DNA of 64,000 bases, taken from positions 24,724,156 through 24,788,155 of the forward strand of contig NC_059348.1 of assembly GCF_019703515.2 (NCBI RefSeq), in the 5' to 3' direction. The position numbers and the translations under genes were made by a program. Below the pieces are notes generated by a model that worked only from the letters and a program-made list of their open reading frames with translations, had not been told where the DNA came from and made no database searches. Each line of letters starts with the position of its first letter. Positions within the stretch are counted from its first letter, which is position 1. Shown here piece by piece: positions 1-10,724 of the stretch. The stretch comes from Myxocyprinus asiaticus (lineage: Eukaryota; Chordata; Actinopteri; Cypriniformes; Catostomidae).

Positions 1-182
1 ACCCTCTATATTTATACCAAATATTGGAAGACGCTTATGCAAACATCTCGTACAGAAACTGTGATTAAAAATGTTTTCAGGTAAAAACATATAACAGAAA
101 ATGCCACTTGCCCCATAAATCAAAGCACCTTAAACCTGAGCATTGCTGCTAAGTTAACATTAAATGAGTGAATATATTAGAG

Positions 183-841
183 CAGGGGTCAGCAAACGTT
201 TTGACATGGACTGCCATTTTTTTATTTTCCTGGTCAATTGCTGTGCTGGTATATGACGTTTTTCACATCTGCATTCCAATCTACATCTTGATGTAGCCTA
301 AACCTTCATCATGATCACGCAGCATGTTTTCATCAGTTAAATGGGAGGCTGAACACTATTAAACTGTGACGAGACTTGCACTGCGCACGCAAGACATTTG
401 CACATCACAAACCAATCAACTATTTAGCCCTTTTCGATGAATCACACCTGCAAAATCCGAAAACTTTATTTCCAGGTTTAATTTATATCGCTGCATGAGT
501 ATGTTGGGTATACCATATTCTTGTCACATTTTACATTTTTGTTTAGCCTCCCATTCAGCTCATGAAAACATACTGCATGATCATGAGGAAGGATTACATC
601 AAGATATAGATTGCAAAACTGACTGTAGTCTTGTCACACTGTAACTTTTTTTTGCCTCTCATTCAGCTCATGAAAACACACTGCGTGATCATGAGGAAGG
701 ATTACATCAAGATGTAGATTGCAGTGCAGGTGCAGAATTTATATAAATAAAATAGTCTACTCCTCTCTCGCCGTTGCTAGGGTGCCAGTGATTACCCCTC
801 CATGTGCCAGCATTGGCATTGCCATAGGTTGCCGAACCCTG
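183..841. mobile_element. non-autonomous hAT element with 8-bp target duplication
   Basis: The ends are CAGGGGTCAGCAAAC at the left and the inverse of CAGGGTTCGGCAACC at the right, typical hAT termini. They are flanked by tattagag (175-182) and cattagag (842-849), an 8-bp duplication with one mismatch. There is no coding capacity. Inside, a roughly 75-bp unit occurs three times: inverted at 271-356 and direct at 543-618 and 651-727. The superfamily is inferred from the termini and the 8-bp duplication. Confidence 0.75.
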
Positions 842-849
842 CATTAGAG

Positions 850-2402
850 AATCAAGTCAGTCCCACAGAGAGCTCAGGGCAGCATGCATTTATATGGCCC
901 TGGACTGTCTGCACACAGGTTTTATGTGCTCTAGATATGGGCTTGTGAAACAAAAAAGTCTGAGTAGAGCTCCTGTACTGGGAGCGGATAAAATATGTGG
1001 GGCCACACAAGCCCTACAGGGCCCCGGTGATCAATAGGCAGGTCTCAGGCAGCGTCTTAGGTCAGTGCTGCATGGCTGGGTCCTGTGGGAGAGCTGCATG
1101 GTGAGGTCCACATGACTTTAAAAGTGAAAAATATGACAGCCAGTCAGTTTTGCTTGCATAAAATAGGGCCTCAATAGTGCGAGTATTCATTTTTAATGCA
1201 GGCTGTTTCTGACCCTTTCCTTGCCTCTGCACACACCGTGGCAACTCAGCTGAAGGGTGTGCTTAGGTGAAGGATAAACACACACTCACACATACACACT
1301 GCACTGTACATAACTGAAACTATAGAGCACATACATAAACAACCTAAATTAAAAGGTGTTTAGCATGTGTGACCTCAGCGAAAAGACCTTATTCAGAGTA
1401 GCAGCATATTTAATTTTTGACGGGAATGAAAATGAGGCTGTGAGGGATAGACTTCCAGTCTCTTCCATGGTCTGCACTGTAAAAGTGTTAGTGATACAAG
1501 TATGAAGCGAGTGACTGACTGAATAATTAATATTTAAATGAGTGATAAATAAATAAATGAGTGACTATGCTTACATTTACATTACATTTTACATTTAGCA
1601 GATGCTTTTATCCAAAGCGACTTACAAATGAGGAGAACAACAGAACTGAATTGTCCTAGGGAGGCAGTAGTAACACAAGTGCTGATAATACAAGTTTAAA
1701 AATTGTTTAGAGAAGTACCCCAGCAAGGAGGACGAGAATATATATATATATTTTTTTGTATAAATAAGAAGACAGTGCACTAAAGGGGTTGGGTCAAGTG
1801 CTCATGGAAGAGCTGTGTCTTTAGATGCTTTTTGAAGGATGTTATAGAACCAGCTGCTCGGGTGGAGTTTGGCAGGTCATTCCACCAGCGAGGAACAATT
1901 TACAGTACATGCACAAGAATATTTCAGCACCCGCACACTTAACTGTATATAACTGAATCTATAAAGCACATACATAAACCATCTAAATCAAGGTGTTATA
2001 AGTATGTTAGGCATTTAGTATGTGTGAGCACAGAGATCATCTTTATTAGTGTTGATAAGCGCACAGACAAAAATTAACATATATGTTCTTGCCACATTGA
2101 GTAAGTGCACACACTGAGTTTGTAGTAATTAGCTAAGCTGGTAGTTTAAAAATGTGCTTGACAGCACATACATTTGCAGTAATATATGTACAATATAGAA
2201 TACTTCAAACTTGGTTCATAAAATGTATACTATAAGCAACCCACACTGATGCTCCATTTCTCAAAAACAAAGAGCATGCTCAGTGCTTTCACACAGTGCT
2301 TTTTCACTCCATCTGTCTGCAAAGGCAGGATCTGACCAGAGCAAGCCCAGGCATCCCAGCAGCCAGAGTGCTGGCCAACACCACTCACACACAGTCTCTT
2401 AC
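850..2402. other. dpyd intron, mostly unassigned, with a common fish repeat
   Basis: No coding exon recognised. From 1571 to 1905 lies a dispersed fish repeat carrying the widespread motif GCTTTTATCCAAAGCGACTT, followed by a segment ending in TCATTCCACCAGCGAGGAAC. A short sequence with taaactgaa(t/a)ctat and acatacataaac occurs at both about 1310-1370 and 1930-2000, suggesting that the repeat was inserted into or between duplicated intron sequence. Confidence 0.45.
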
Positions 2403-2522
2403 CAGATACGCCGCCATATGTAGTTCTCGCGCCTCTGCCGATACCGGGCCAGGGTGTGGCATCTGCTTTGAGACCCATCAGTCCAGATACAGTGTTGGTG
2501 GCTGTGACTCCATCTGCCCCAC
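2403..2522 (-). CDS. dpyd: dihydropyrimidine dehydrogenase, exon 18 (by homology)
   Basis: This exon encodes part of the FMN/pyrimidine-binding barrel of dihydropyrimidine dehydrogenase, the cytosolic NADPH-dependent enzyme that reduces uracil and thymine in the first step of pyrimidine breakdown. On the minus strand the acceptor reads tttgtag and the donor gtaagag. The 120 bp translate to [16 protein letters not shown], then a TTYGGVSG end. The Asn-Thr of ATNTVSG fits the family's substrate-contacting Asn736-Thr737. The first two bases complete the glycine codon begun in the previous exon, and the last base opens the next codon, so the phases agree. The next exon downstream is not seen between 1 and 2402 and is probably outside the window. 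The longer open frame running past 2403 is intron read-through. Exon numbering is inferred by counting from the 165-bp exon 14. Confidence 0.95.
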
Positions 2523-2639
2523 CTACAAACAACCACAGAGGGTCATAAAGCAAGAACCAACCACACTGTATTGATGGAACTATACTGGGACTATTCCAGT
2601 AATGTCATTACGTCTACACACAGTGCTGTGGTTCACCAT

Positions 2640-3545
2640 GGCTAACAATGCTAAATATAGCTGCAAGCAGTGATGACGGGCCCAAGCACAACTGGTCCAT
2701 TTCCACCTGGTGGCTTTCGGAAAACAATGCAAGCTGGACACATGCATTTGGCACTTGACATTATTCTAAACAATTTTGAAGCAATTTGAGTAAATTCTGA
2801 TGTGTGTGCATAATTTCATGAAATTTTAAGCATGCCAAGTGCCTCAAAAACACCCAAATATAGGAAGAAAGGAATAATAACAATTAATGCATTTCCATCG
2901 CAACAGTATTTAAGATATCAAATATCCCTTTAAAAATTGACATCAGCAGTGTCTTGATTTTATTCTAAAGAATTTTGAAGCAATTAATGTAAATATAAGA
3001 GGGCTATTTCAAAGTCTGTTAAAAGTGCTATTCTTCCTGCTGCCAGTTGGTGGCGCTATGACCGTGACCCATAATAGCCACATAAATGTGATCATCGCAC
3101 ATTACCAAACATACAGCTGTTTGGTAGCTGTATTTTCATGTATTGCAATTTTCATCAAAATCATACAATGTAAACAGAAGTTATAAGGAACTTCCTGTTT
3201 TACATTTTTAGCCATAAATTTGCCAAAACACCATTCAAAATATCAAAAATCTGTTCACAAATTATCATTTAAAATGTCTTGGCATGATGTTGCACAAATT
3301 TGGAGGCAGTCACATGAATCCCCTAGGAAGAGTATTTAAAAGTTCAGGGCTTGTGATTTTCAGAAAATCCAAAATGGCTGACTTCCTGTTGTGCGGAGCT
3401 AATGACTATATTAATGAAAGTTGTCTGGCTTGGTGAGAACTACATATGTATCAAGTTTGGTGACTGTAGGTGAAAATAGGGGTGCTACATTGGCTGTCTT
3501 ACACGCACATTTTAAAGGTGGTGCTACATCCCTGCATTTTTTTCC
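2640..3545. repeat. diverged dispersed fish repeat (GGTGGCGCTATGAC type)
   Basis: The stretch contains phrases I know from a very common teleost interspersed repeat: GCAAGCAGTGATGACGGG at the left, TTGGTGGCGCTATGACCG near 3050, and two copies of ACTTCCTGTT around 3190 and 3381. It has no open frame. Family assignment is from memory of the motifs, not a search, so boundaries are approximate. Sequence from 3546 to 4036 shows nothing further. Confidence 0.4.
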
Positions 3546-4338
3546 CCAAACAATAATGCATAATTAAATATACAGACAGACAGATAAAATGACCGTAACA
3601 GTCCCATATTTAAAAAGGTCATTGTCTTACATTGTCTTATTTATCCATCACCCTCTTGTCTTCAAATGTTAATGACATGAATGAGAATAAATTATTTGGA
3701 TAAATTACTTAAAACACAGCGTAATTAAAGGCATAGTCACCAGTAGAGAACAGCTGGAAAGAATGTGTATGTCTTAGTTTATTCAAAATATCCTGATTAC
3801 CAAAGATCATAATATATCAGTTTTGAATCGCAATAAACATAAAGATCATAGTCCTATGCATGAACATTTCAATAGCTGTGTGCTCTATGGAACGTGTAAA
3901 CCTCTTTTTCATAATAAAGGCTTCCTTAATTGGAAAATGCATGTAATTATTCTAACACTGATTATGAAAATGCGATTTGAATAACTTTTCCACACACTTT
4001 GGATTTAATTTTGCATCAAATAAGGATACTTGTGGGTAGTGGTCGACCGATATGGGTTTTGTAATGGCCGATGCCGATATCCAGAGAGCAGGGTGGCCGA
4101 CAGGCCGATACAATGCCGATATATCACACAGTTTGATATAGTAAATAACATAAATATAAAATTACTAAAAAAATATAATAAACTCTTATTTAGCACTATA
4201 TTTACTCAATTTCACACCAAACTAAAAAATAATATTGTACTTTAAATGGTAGATAGCAGTTTCTTCAGATTTCTGAAGAAATGTTGGATGCTGGATCTGC
4301 TCAAGTCGTGTGAGGTTGGTTTATTACATGTTTAACCC

Positions 4339-4720
4339 TCAGGGTCCTAGAGTGGTGGTCAAGGTCAAGACTCATTACAGGGTTCTGTAGATGACATCTA
4401 TTTAAGACTCTAGTTTGGACATTAATTCTGCAAAATTTCCAGCACTTCCTGCTGTTAAAGGTGATGTGTGTAATTTTTTCTCTTATCCCAGCTTTATACG
4501 CAGAGACAGCTTTGCTGTTTATTTGAGCATCCGGCCAGCCTGAAATATAGCAAAATTGGCTCAACCAATGGCGTAAGTTTGGGGTGGGACTATCTGTTTG
4601 GAATGCCAAGGTAAGATGAGGAAAGTACTCATGAAACCTAACTGAAAATAGTGATTGTTTTTGCAGTTCTGTATGGCGATGCTAGTGGCTCAGAAATTAC
4701 ACTTCACCTTTAATTTTAAA
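4339..4720. repeat. near-identical copy of the dpyd intron 16/exon 17 boundary
   Basis: This segment matches 8455-8835 over about 380 bp with only around ten differences by eye. The shared block starts at CTCAGGGTCCTAG, which in the gene is the first nine bases of exon 17 plus its splice acceptor. It ends at CTTCACCTTTAATTTT. In the copy, the minus strand would offer an acceptor-like ctctag followed by a few codons and the transposon end. Confidence 0.8.
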
Positions 4721-5148
4721 TATGTCCTAATAGGCAAGTTTTAGTTACATTTAAATGTTGTTTCAGCTAAAGCAGGTATTTAAATTGTAAGCTATATGAT
4801 ATAAATATGATATGTAATATGATATAAAAATAATATGAATGTTTAGATTATATTTTAACTAGTGTTTATGCTGCCTCATTATCATCAATGAAGCTTGTGC
4901 TTGCAAATATCTGTTTGGGTGTAAATGTGTAAAATGTGCTGTAAATATGCCCATATTAGAAAATCAGCATATTAGAATGATTTCTGAAGGATCATGTGAC
5001 ACTGAAGACTGCAGTAATGATGCTGAAAATTCAGCTTTGATCACAGGAATAAATTGCATTTTACAATATATTCAAATAGAAAACAGTTATTTTAAATTGT
5101 AAAAATATTTCACAATATCACTGTTTTTGCTGTATTATCGATCAAATA

Positions 5149-6729
5149 CAGGTGCATCTCAATAAATTAGAATGTCATGGAAAAGTTCATTTATTTCAGT
5201 AATTCAACTCAAATTGTGAAACTCGTGTATTAAATAAATTCAGTGCACACAGAATGAAGTAGTTTAAGTCTTTGGTTCTTTTAATTGTGATGATTTTGGC
5301 TCACATTTAACAAAAACCCACCAATTCACTATCTCAAAAAATTAGAATACATCATAAGACCAATAAAAAAAACATTTTTAGTGAATTGTTGGCCTTCTGG
5401 AAAGTATGTTCATTTACTGTATATGTACTCAATACTTGGTAGGGGCTCCTTTTGCTTTAATTACTGCCTCAATTCGGCGTGGCATGGAGGTGATCAGTTT
5501 GTGGCACTGCTGAGGTGGTATGGAAGCCCATGTTTCTTTGACAGTGGCCTTCAGCTCATCTGCATTTTTTGGTCTCTTGTTTCTCATTTTCCTCTTGACA
5601 ATACCCCATAGATTCTCTATGGGGTTCAGGTCTGGTGAGTTTGCTGGCCAGTCAAGCACACCAACACCATGGTCATTTAACCAACTTTTGGTGCTTTTGG
5701 CAGTGTGGGCAGGTGCCAAATCCTGCTGGAAAATGAAATCAGCATCTTTAAAAAGCTGGTCAGCAGAAGGAAGCATGAAGTGCTCCAACATGTCTTGGTA
5801 AACGGGTGCAGTGACTTTGGTTTTCAAAAAACACAATGGACCAACACCAGCAGATGACATTGCACCCCAAATCATCACAGACTGTGGAAACTTAACACTG
5901 GACTTCAAGCAACTTGGGCTATGAGCTTCTCCACCCTTCCTCCAGACTCTAGGACCTTGGTTTCCAAATGAAATACAAAACTTGCTCTCATCTGAAAAGA
6001 GGACTTTGGACCACTGGGCAACAGTCCAGTTCTTCTTGCCCTTAGCCCAGGTAAGACGCCTCTGATGTTGTCTGTGGTTCAGGAGTGGCTTAACAAGAGG
6101 AATACGACAACTGTAGCCAAATTCCTTGACATGTCTGTGTGTGGTGGCTCTTGATGCCTTGACCCCAGCCTCAGTCCATTCCTTGTGAAGTTCACCCAAA
6201 TTCTTGAATCGATTTTGCTTGACAATCATAAGGCTGCGGTTCTCTCAGTTGGTTGTGCATCTTTTTCTTCCACACTTTTTCCTTCCACTCAACTTTCTGT
6301 TAACATGCTTGGATACAGCACTCTGTGAACAGCCAGCTTCTTTGGCAATGAATGTTTGTGGCTTACCCTCCTTGTGAAGGGTGTCAATGATTGTCTTCTG
6401 GACAACTGTCAGATCAGCAGCCTTCCCCATGATTGTGTAGCCTAGTGAACCAAACTGAGAGACCATTTTGAAGGCTCAGGAAACCTTTGCAGGTGTTTTG
6501 AGTTGATTAGCTGATTGGCATGTCACCATATTCTAATTTGTTGAGATAGTGAATTGGTGGGTTTTTGTTAAATGTGAGCCAAAATCATCACAATTAAAAG
6601 AACCAAAGACTTAAACTACTTCAGTCTGTGTGCATTGAATTTATTTAATACACGAGTTTCACAATTTGAGTTGAATTACTGAAATAAATTAACTTTTCCA
6701 CGACATTCTAATTTATTGAGATGCACCTG
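5149..6729 (-). mobile_element. full-length Tc1-type transposon
   Basis: The element has about 199-bp inverted repeats (5149-5347 and 6531-6729) beginning CAGGTGCATCTCAATAAA. By eye they differ at only about six positions, indicating recent insertion. It is flanked by TA at 5147-5148 and 6730-6731, and its 1581-bp length is standard for Tc1. The transposase lies inside on the minus strand with a single premature stop. It is inserted into the TTAA-flanked element, so it is the youngest of the three nested elements. Confidence 0.95.
5429..6466 (-). pseudogene. Tc1 transposase with one in-frame stop
   Basis: This is a cut-and-paste DDE transposase that binds the element's inverted repeats and inserts at TA. 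Translation from 6466 (or, more typically for the family, MGKAADLT a little downstream) gives the paired-like helix-turn-helix region (TFIAKEAGCSQSAVSKH). At 6245-6247 a TGA interrupts the frame, after which the same frame continues to the stop below 5429. In the C-terminal part the catalytic triad is visible: Asp in VLFSDESKF, Asp in FIFQQDLAPAHTA and Glu in DLNPIENLW, with 34 residues between the last two (DD34E). The full span of about 345 codons is normal. The stop may be C-to-T decay of an arginine codon (inference). The two pieces are one gene, not two. Confidence 0.92.
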
Positions 6730-8046
6730 TAAATGCAGCCTTGGTGAGTAGAAGAGACTTCTTTTAAAAACATTTAAAAAATCTTACAGATCTAAAAACT
6801 TTTAAACGGTAGTGTAGGTCTAAAGTTTTTAAGTCTTTATGTAAAGAAAATGTATAGTCAGATTACTTCTTTTAACTTAAACTTGATTTTGTGAATACAC
6901 TACAAACTATACATTCAATCATTAAGTCTCCTCACATTCATCCTCTCTCAGGGGAGGGGTCTTTGTCTCCTCAGGTGTGAATCACATCAATATTCATGAT
7001 CATCCACACCTCCTCACATATGGCCTTTCTAACACTAAAAGTGTCTTACAAAAGTTAAATGACTATATTGTTTTGTATGAATGAGTGATCAGGATGGTTT
7101 TCACATCATTTTTGTAGCAAAAAATTCTAGGGTACAAGATCCAGTTCTCAAAAGTCTTGTGAACAAATGTTTAGTATGTTATATGGCCTTATTTCAGTGA
7201 TTTAATTTTTTTTTTTTCAAAAACCATGCATAAACGTTATTTTCTCAAAAATAAAAACATGTACATACATGTTGTTCACATATTATTGTAGCCCAGTTTG
7301 TGCTGAATACAGTGTTATCAGACTTTAGCCATTAATCTGTTTATAAGCAGCTGAAAAAAGCACAAATGTCAAGGCATGTCAAAACTTCTCCAGGGCCCAA
7401 AACACCCTCAGACCCCAGAGGGTTAAATGAGATATGCACATATTTGCAGACAGTATATGATATTAGTTTTATTGATATTTTAATCATTATACAAGACAGT
7501 TAAAAGTTACAGGGAACTGTTGAGGAGAGAGAGGAAGAATGAAACGGGCAAACACTTTAACATTATGAGCTCAAACGTGTCTGCCGCAGCTATGATATGC
7601 GGATCGTTTAAATGACACTGTGTTGCACACCGGTCTATTATTGTAGTAACATGACGGCATGTAACAACAAAATGAACCGTGACTGGTAGTTTACACATCT
7701 CAGTCGCTTCACATGCAAGCAGGAGATTTTCGGCGCCCTCAATAAAAAAATCATTATCGGCCGATGTGATAATTAAAAAGGTCAGAATATCAGCCGATTT
7801 ATCAGCCTCGCCGATATATTGGTCGACCACTATATGCAGGTGTTCTGTAGGCGGGATTCATGCGCTCTTTCATGTGTGGATGGATTTAAGATGATCTGTG
7901 ATTTAACAATATGGATGTTTTATGCAGCATTCGTTTAGGAACATTTAGGAAATTATGTCTTTTTTATAAATGACAGCCCTCATGTGGTGTAGTCCACACC
8001 AGATGTCTTAACTAACAAGATTACTTTAGTCAATCGGCTTGGTTAT

Positions 8047-8068
8047 AAAAAAAAAAAAAAAAAAAAAA
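8047..8068. repeat. poly(A) tract, 22 bp
   Basis: An uninterrupted run of A preceded by ggttat and followed by gacacac, then an A-rich stretch with aataaataaata. No retroposon body with target duplications could be matched upstream, so it is listed only as a simple repeat. The rest of 7833-8342 is plain intron 17. Confidence 0.8.
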
Positions 8069-8342
8069 GACACACTTCACCAAAAAATAAATAAATAAAA
8101 AATAAAAATAATGAACAGAATGGTGATGCTGGTCCACTAACTAGATTAGCTTCACACTAGCACTAGCCAGCACAGACCAGCCTGAAAATTCATTCTGGAC
8201 TATGCTGGACTTTTTAGTGGCGTACATTTTATTAATGAGAATTAAAACATTTCCAAAGGAAGTTGCTGGATTGTAAAAGAGAGTTTAATGAAAGACATTA
8301 GTAATGCCTACTATGTTTGTCCATAGGTGAGGCTGCTCATAC

Positions 8343-8463
8343 CTTCATATGCTGCTCTGGCAATATCAACGATGTTGGTGACATTGGGCGTGAGCTTGGC
8401 GAAGAAGGGGATGGTGGTGGCCTGTCGCACCCAGCGGCAGATGTTCCGCACCAGCTCAGGGTC
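8343..8463 (-). CDS. dpyd: dihydropyrimidine dehydrogenase, exon 17 (by homology)
   Basis: The 121-bp exon begins at GACCCTGAG after an acceptor ending ctctag and ends GAAG before a gtatgag donor. Its translation runs [15 protein letters not shown], then [11 protein letters not shown], which is the dihydropyrimidine dehydrogenase barrel just after the active-site loop. The lysine of FFAKLTPN is the family's conserved FMN-contacting lysine. Phase 0 at the start follows exon 16, which ends on a full codon. Phase 1 at the end fits exon 18. The acceptor and first nine exon bases lie inside a 380-bp sequence repeated nearly exactly at 4339-4720, within the next intron. Identification is secure from the protein; the exon number is by homology. 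Confidence 0.95.
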
Positions 8464-8835
8464 CTAGAGTGGTGGTCAAGGTCAAGACTCATTACAGGGT
8501 TCTGTAGATGACATCTATTTAAGACTCTAGTTTGGGCATTAATTCTGCAAAATTTTCAGCACTTCCTGCTGTTAAAGGTGATGTGTGTAATTTTTTCTCT
8601 TATCCCAGCTTTATATGCAGAGACAGCTTTGCTGTTTATTTGAGCATCCGGCCAGCCTGAAATATAGCAAAATTAGCTCAACCAATGGCGTAAGTTTGGG
8701 GTGGGACTATCTGTTTGGAATAACAAGGGAAGATGAGGAAAGTACTCATGAAACCTAACTGAAAATAGTGATTGTTTTTGCAATTCTGTATGGCGATGCT
8801 AGTGGCTCAGAAATTACACTTCACCTTTAATTTTG
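8455..8835. repeat. intron 16 end, the original of the copy at 4339-4720
   Basis: This is the 3' end of intron 16 read on the minus strand, including the branch and acceptor region of exon 17. It contains sequence resembling a dispersed fish repeat (GGCTCAACCAATGGCGTAAG, here with a one-base change), so part of it may itself be older repeat DNA. It is near-identical to the block inside the TTAA-flanked element. Confidence 0.75.
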
Positions 8836-8839
8836 TGTG

Positions 8840-10716
8840 GTCACAAGACCAGCTATCAAACCCAACAACAAAGGTGAAAATGGGACATTTGAGGTGTGTC
8901 TCTCGTTCATTAACATTCATCTGCTGGTCTATTTTAAAACAGCAAGACTGGCCTAAATATTCACCATTTACAGGCCACAGAGCACAGAAGCAATGTACAG
9001 AATGTGTTTTCGTTCTATCTCTCTTTTTTTTTCTAACACGCATACAGTCTCTCTTTTTGTTGCCCACACACACACATACACACCAAGGACTTGTAATGGT
9101 TTAGCGATCCCCTCATGAACTCTCTCAGATGTGTCCAGGGAGGAAAATGCTGTTGTGTCTGAACATGTCATCTGAAACACATCGCTTCCTTCATGTTGCT
9201 TTTTTATTTCTGTGAATGGCTTTTCCCACTCCCTTCCCCCAGCATTCTTTCTATGCTTCTCATTTTCTGTCTCTCATCCTCCTCTCATTTAGGAAACAGC
9301 AAAAAAACCTGTATAGCTTATTGTATGCACACCTTTTTAGTAGAGGTGGGGGAAAAAGCAATATTTAAAAGTGTCGTTATTTTTACCACACGATATTTGC
9401 ATCAATATTCAAATAACAAGATATGATTTTCTTAGTTACATTTTTCACATTCATATTTTTGTGAAAAAAGAGACATGTAGTATGACATTAGGTTAACAAA
9501 CACTCCATTATCTCTATTTGACAAAAATACAAACTCTGAATAAGCTAAGAATATACATCTCTTGTTTCATTTATGAGGATGTCTGTACAGATCCTCTGTA
9601 CAACTAGAGGTTTTCACATAAAAACAAACACTGGCACCACGGCAAAATGTTTTCTCACATTGTGTTTATTTACTGACACTGATGTGTCCATGTACGCTGC
9701 TTCAATGCCTCTATGATGAAGTAAAGCAGTAAGTTCAGCACTTGTTGCACAAAGCACTGAAGTCCAATGAACATAAATTGAGAAACAAGTGAGTTAAAGA
9801 TGACAATATATCATTTTTGAATGCACTAACAATACTAAACAATCTAAAAAAACTAAAAAATATTATCTTATTACAACCCAAATCTATATAATACTGCATC
9901 GCCATGTCCCTGCTGATACCCCTACTTTAAGTAGATATGAAGAAATTTCATGCATGTTCCCTTAAACGACAGGAACAAGTCAGATGCTGAATATGTCACG
10001 TATTTTTAGTGTCTTGTTAAAAAAAGAAAGAGAGAGAAAGAAAAAATACAACAATGAAACAAATACAGCTCGAGTCCTTCAGAACTTTTGAAGAAAAGAA
10101 AACAACACATCTCTTGCAACATCTGGAACAGAATAAAGTATGTTTATAGCAAAGCTGTATCTCCTTCTCTGATGAAGCTGTGGTTCTGGAGAGCAACGTG
10201 ACGGTAGCCCTCCAAATCACCGGCATTCATAATGAATGAGATTTGAATGCCGCACATCTTGAGAGTAGCGCAAACTGTCATAACTCAGAGATATGGCTGA
10301 GATGTGCCAAATGGAAATGTGATGTGCCTCTGTCGTACCAGGCTCCGGGCTCCTCAGACATCTGTTGGAAATGCAATGCTTCGGGGCATTTCTGTTTTCC
10401 TCAGAATATGAGCGTGTTTGTTCATAGCATGTGTGGGCTCATAAAACATCTCAGTTTAAAAAAAAAAAGAAAGAATTCTATTTTTTTTTTGGCAGAAAAG
10501 TGTCAGAGTGAGTGAAAAGAAAGAGATGAGCACAAAGAACCAAACAAAGAGATAGAGATGAGTTGCTTTTGAGGAAAAATGCTTTTGTCTAACTTGTTGT
10601 AGCCCAGCATGTTTGATTGAAAACGTAGCCTCTGTGCAGCTCAGTGTAAACGTTGCACAAAAAAGTTAATTGTGGATTTTGCCCTTGAGCTATTGTTTCT
10701 AAAACAAGATTATTCA
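8840..10716. other. dpyd intron 16, no gene; old interspersed repeat at 9343-9620
   Basis: No exon or complete element recognised. The segment 9343-9620 is a diverged relative of 38880-39180. Both share GATGTCTGTACAGATCCTCT and AT-rich sequence with alternating gatatt motifs, so they are two old copies of one unnamed repeat. Short open frames here have no coding signature. Confidence 0.45.
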
Positions 10717-10724
10717 GTCTGAAC

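Larger units (their letters stand above)
4336..7422. mobile_element. TTAA-flanked element nested in 4039-7830
   Basis: Both junctions read TTAA followed by a CCCTC terminus: TTAACCCTCAGGGTC at the left (TTAA 4332-4335) and the inverse of GACCCCAGAGGGTTAA at the right (TTAA 7423-7426). TTAA duplication is the mark of piggyBac- and Kolobok-type elements. The right arm matches a fish repeat I recognise from its TTAACCCTCTGGGGTC end. The left arm beyond the first dozen bases does not mirror it. Instead it is the copy of the dpyd exon-17 acceptor region (4339-4720). It is split by the Tc1 element at 5149-6729. Confidence 0.55.
4039..7830. mobile_element. TA-flanked inverted-repeat transposon, outermost of a three-level nest
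   Basis: The left end GTGGTCGACCGATAT and the inverse of the right end ATATTGGTCGACCAC match closely. Both are bounded by TA (4037-4038 and 7831-7832). GCCGATA-rich subterminal sequence repeats on both sides (4065-4130 and 7750-7815). No transposase of its own was found; the coding sequence inside belongs to a later Tc1 insertion. It is interrupted by the TTAA-flanked element at 4336-7422. The superfamily is not assigned with confidence. Confidence 0.65.

Noticed and set aside
2296..2574. Plus-strand open frame of 92 codons
   Set aside because: It is the antisense shadow of dpyd exon 18 and its flanks.
8317..8511. Plus-strand open frame of 64 codons
   Set aside because: It is the antisense shadow of dpyd exon 17.
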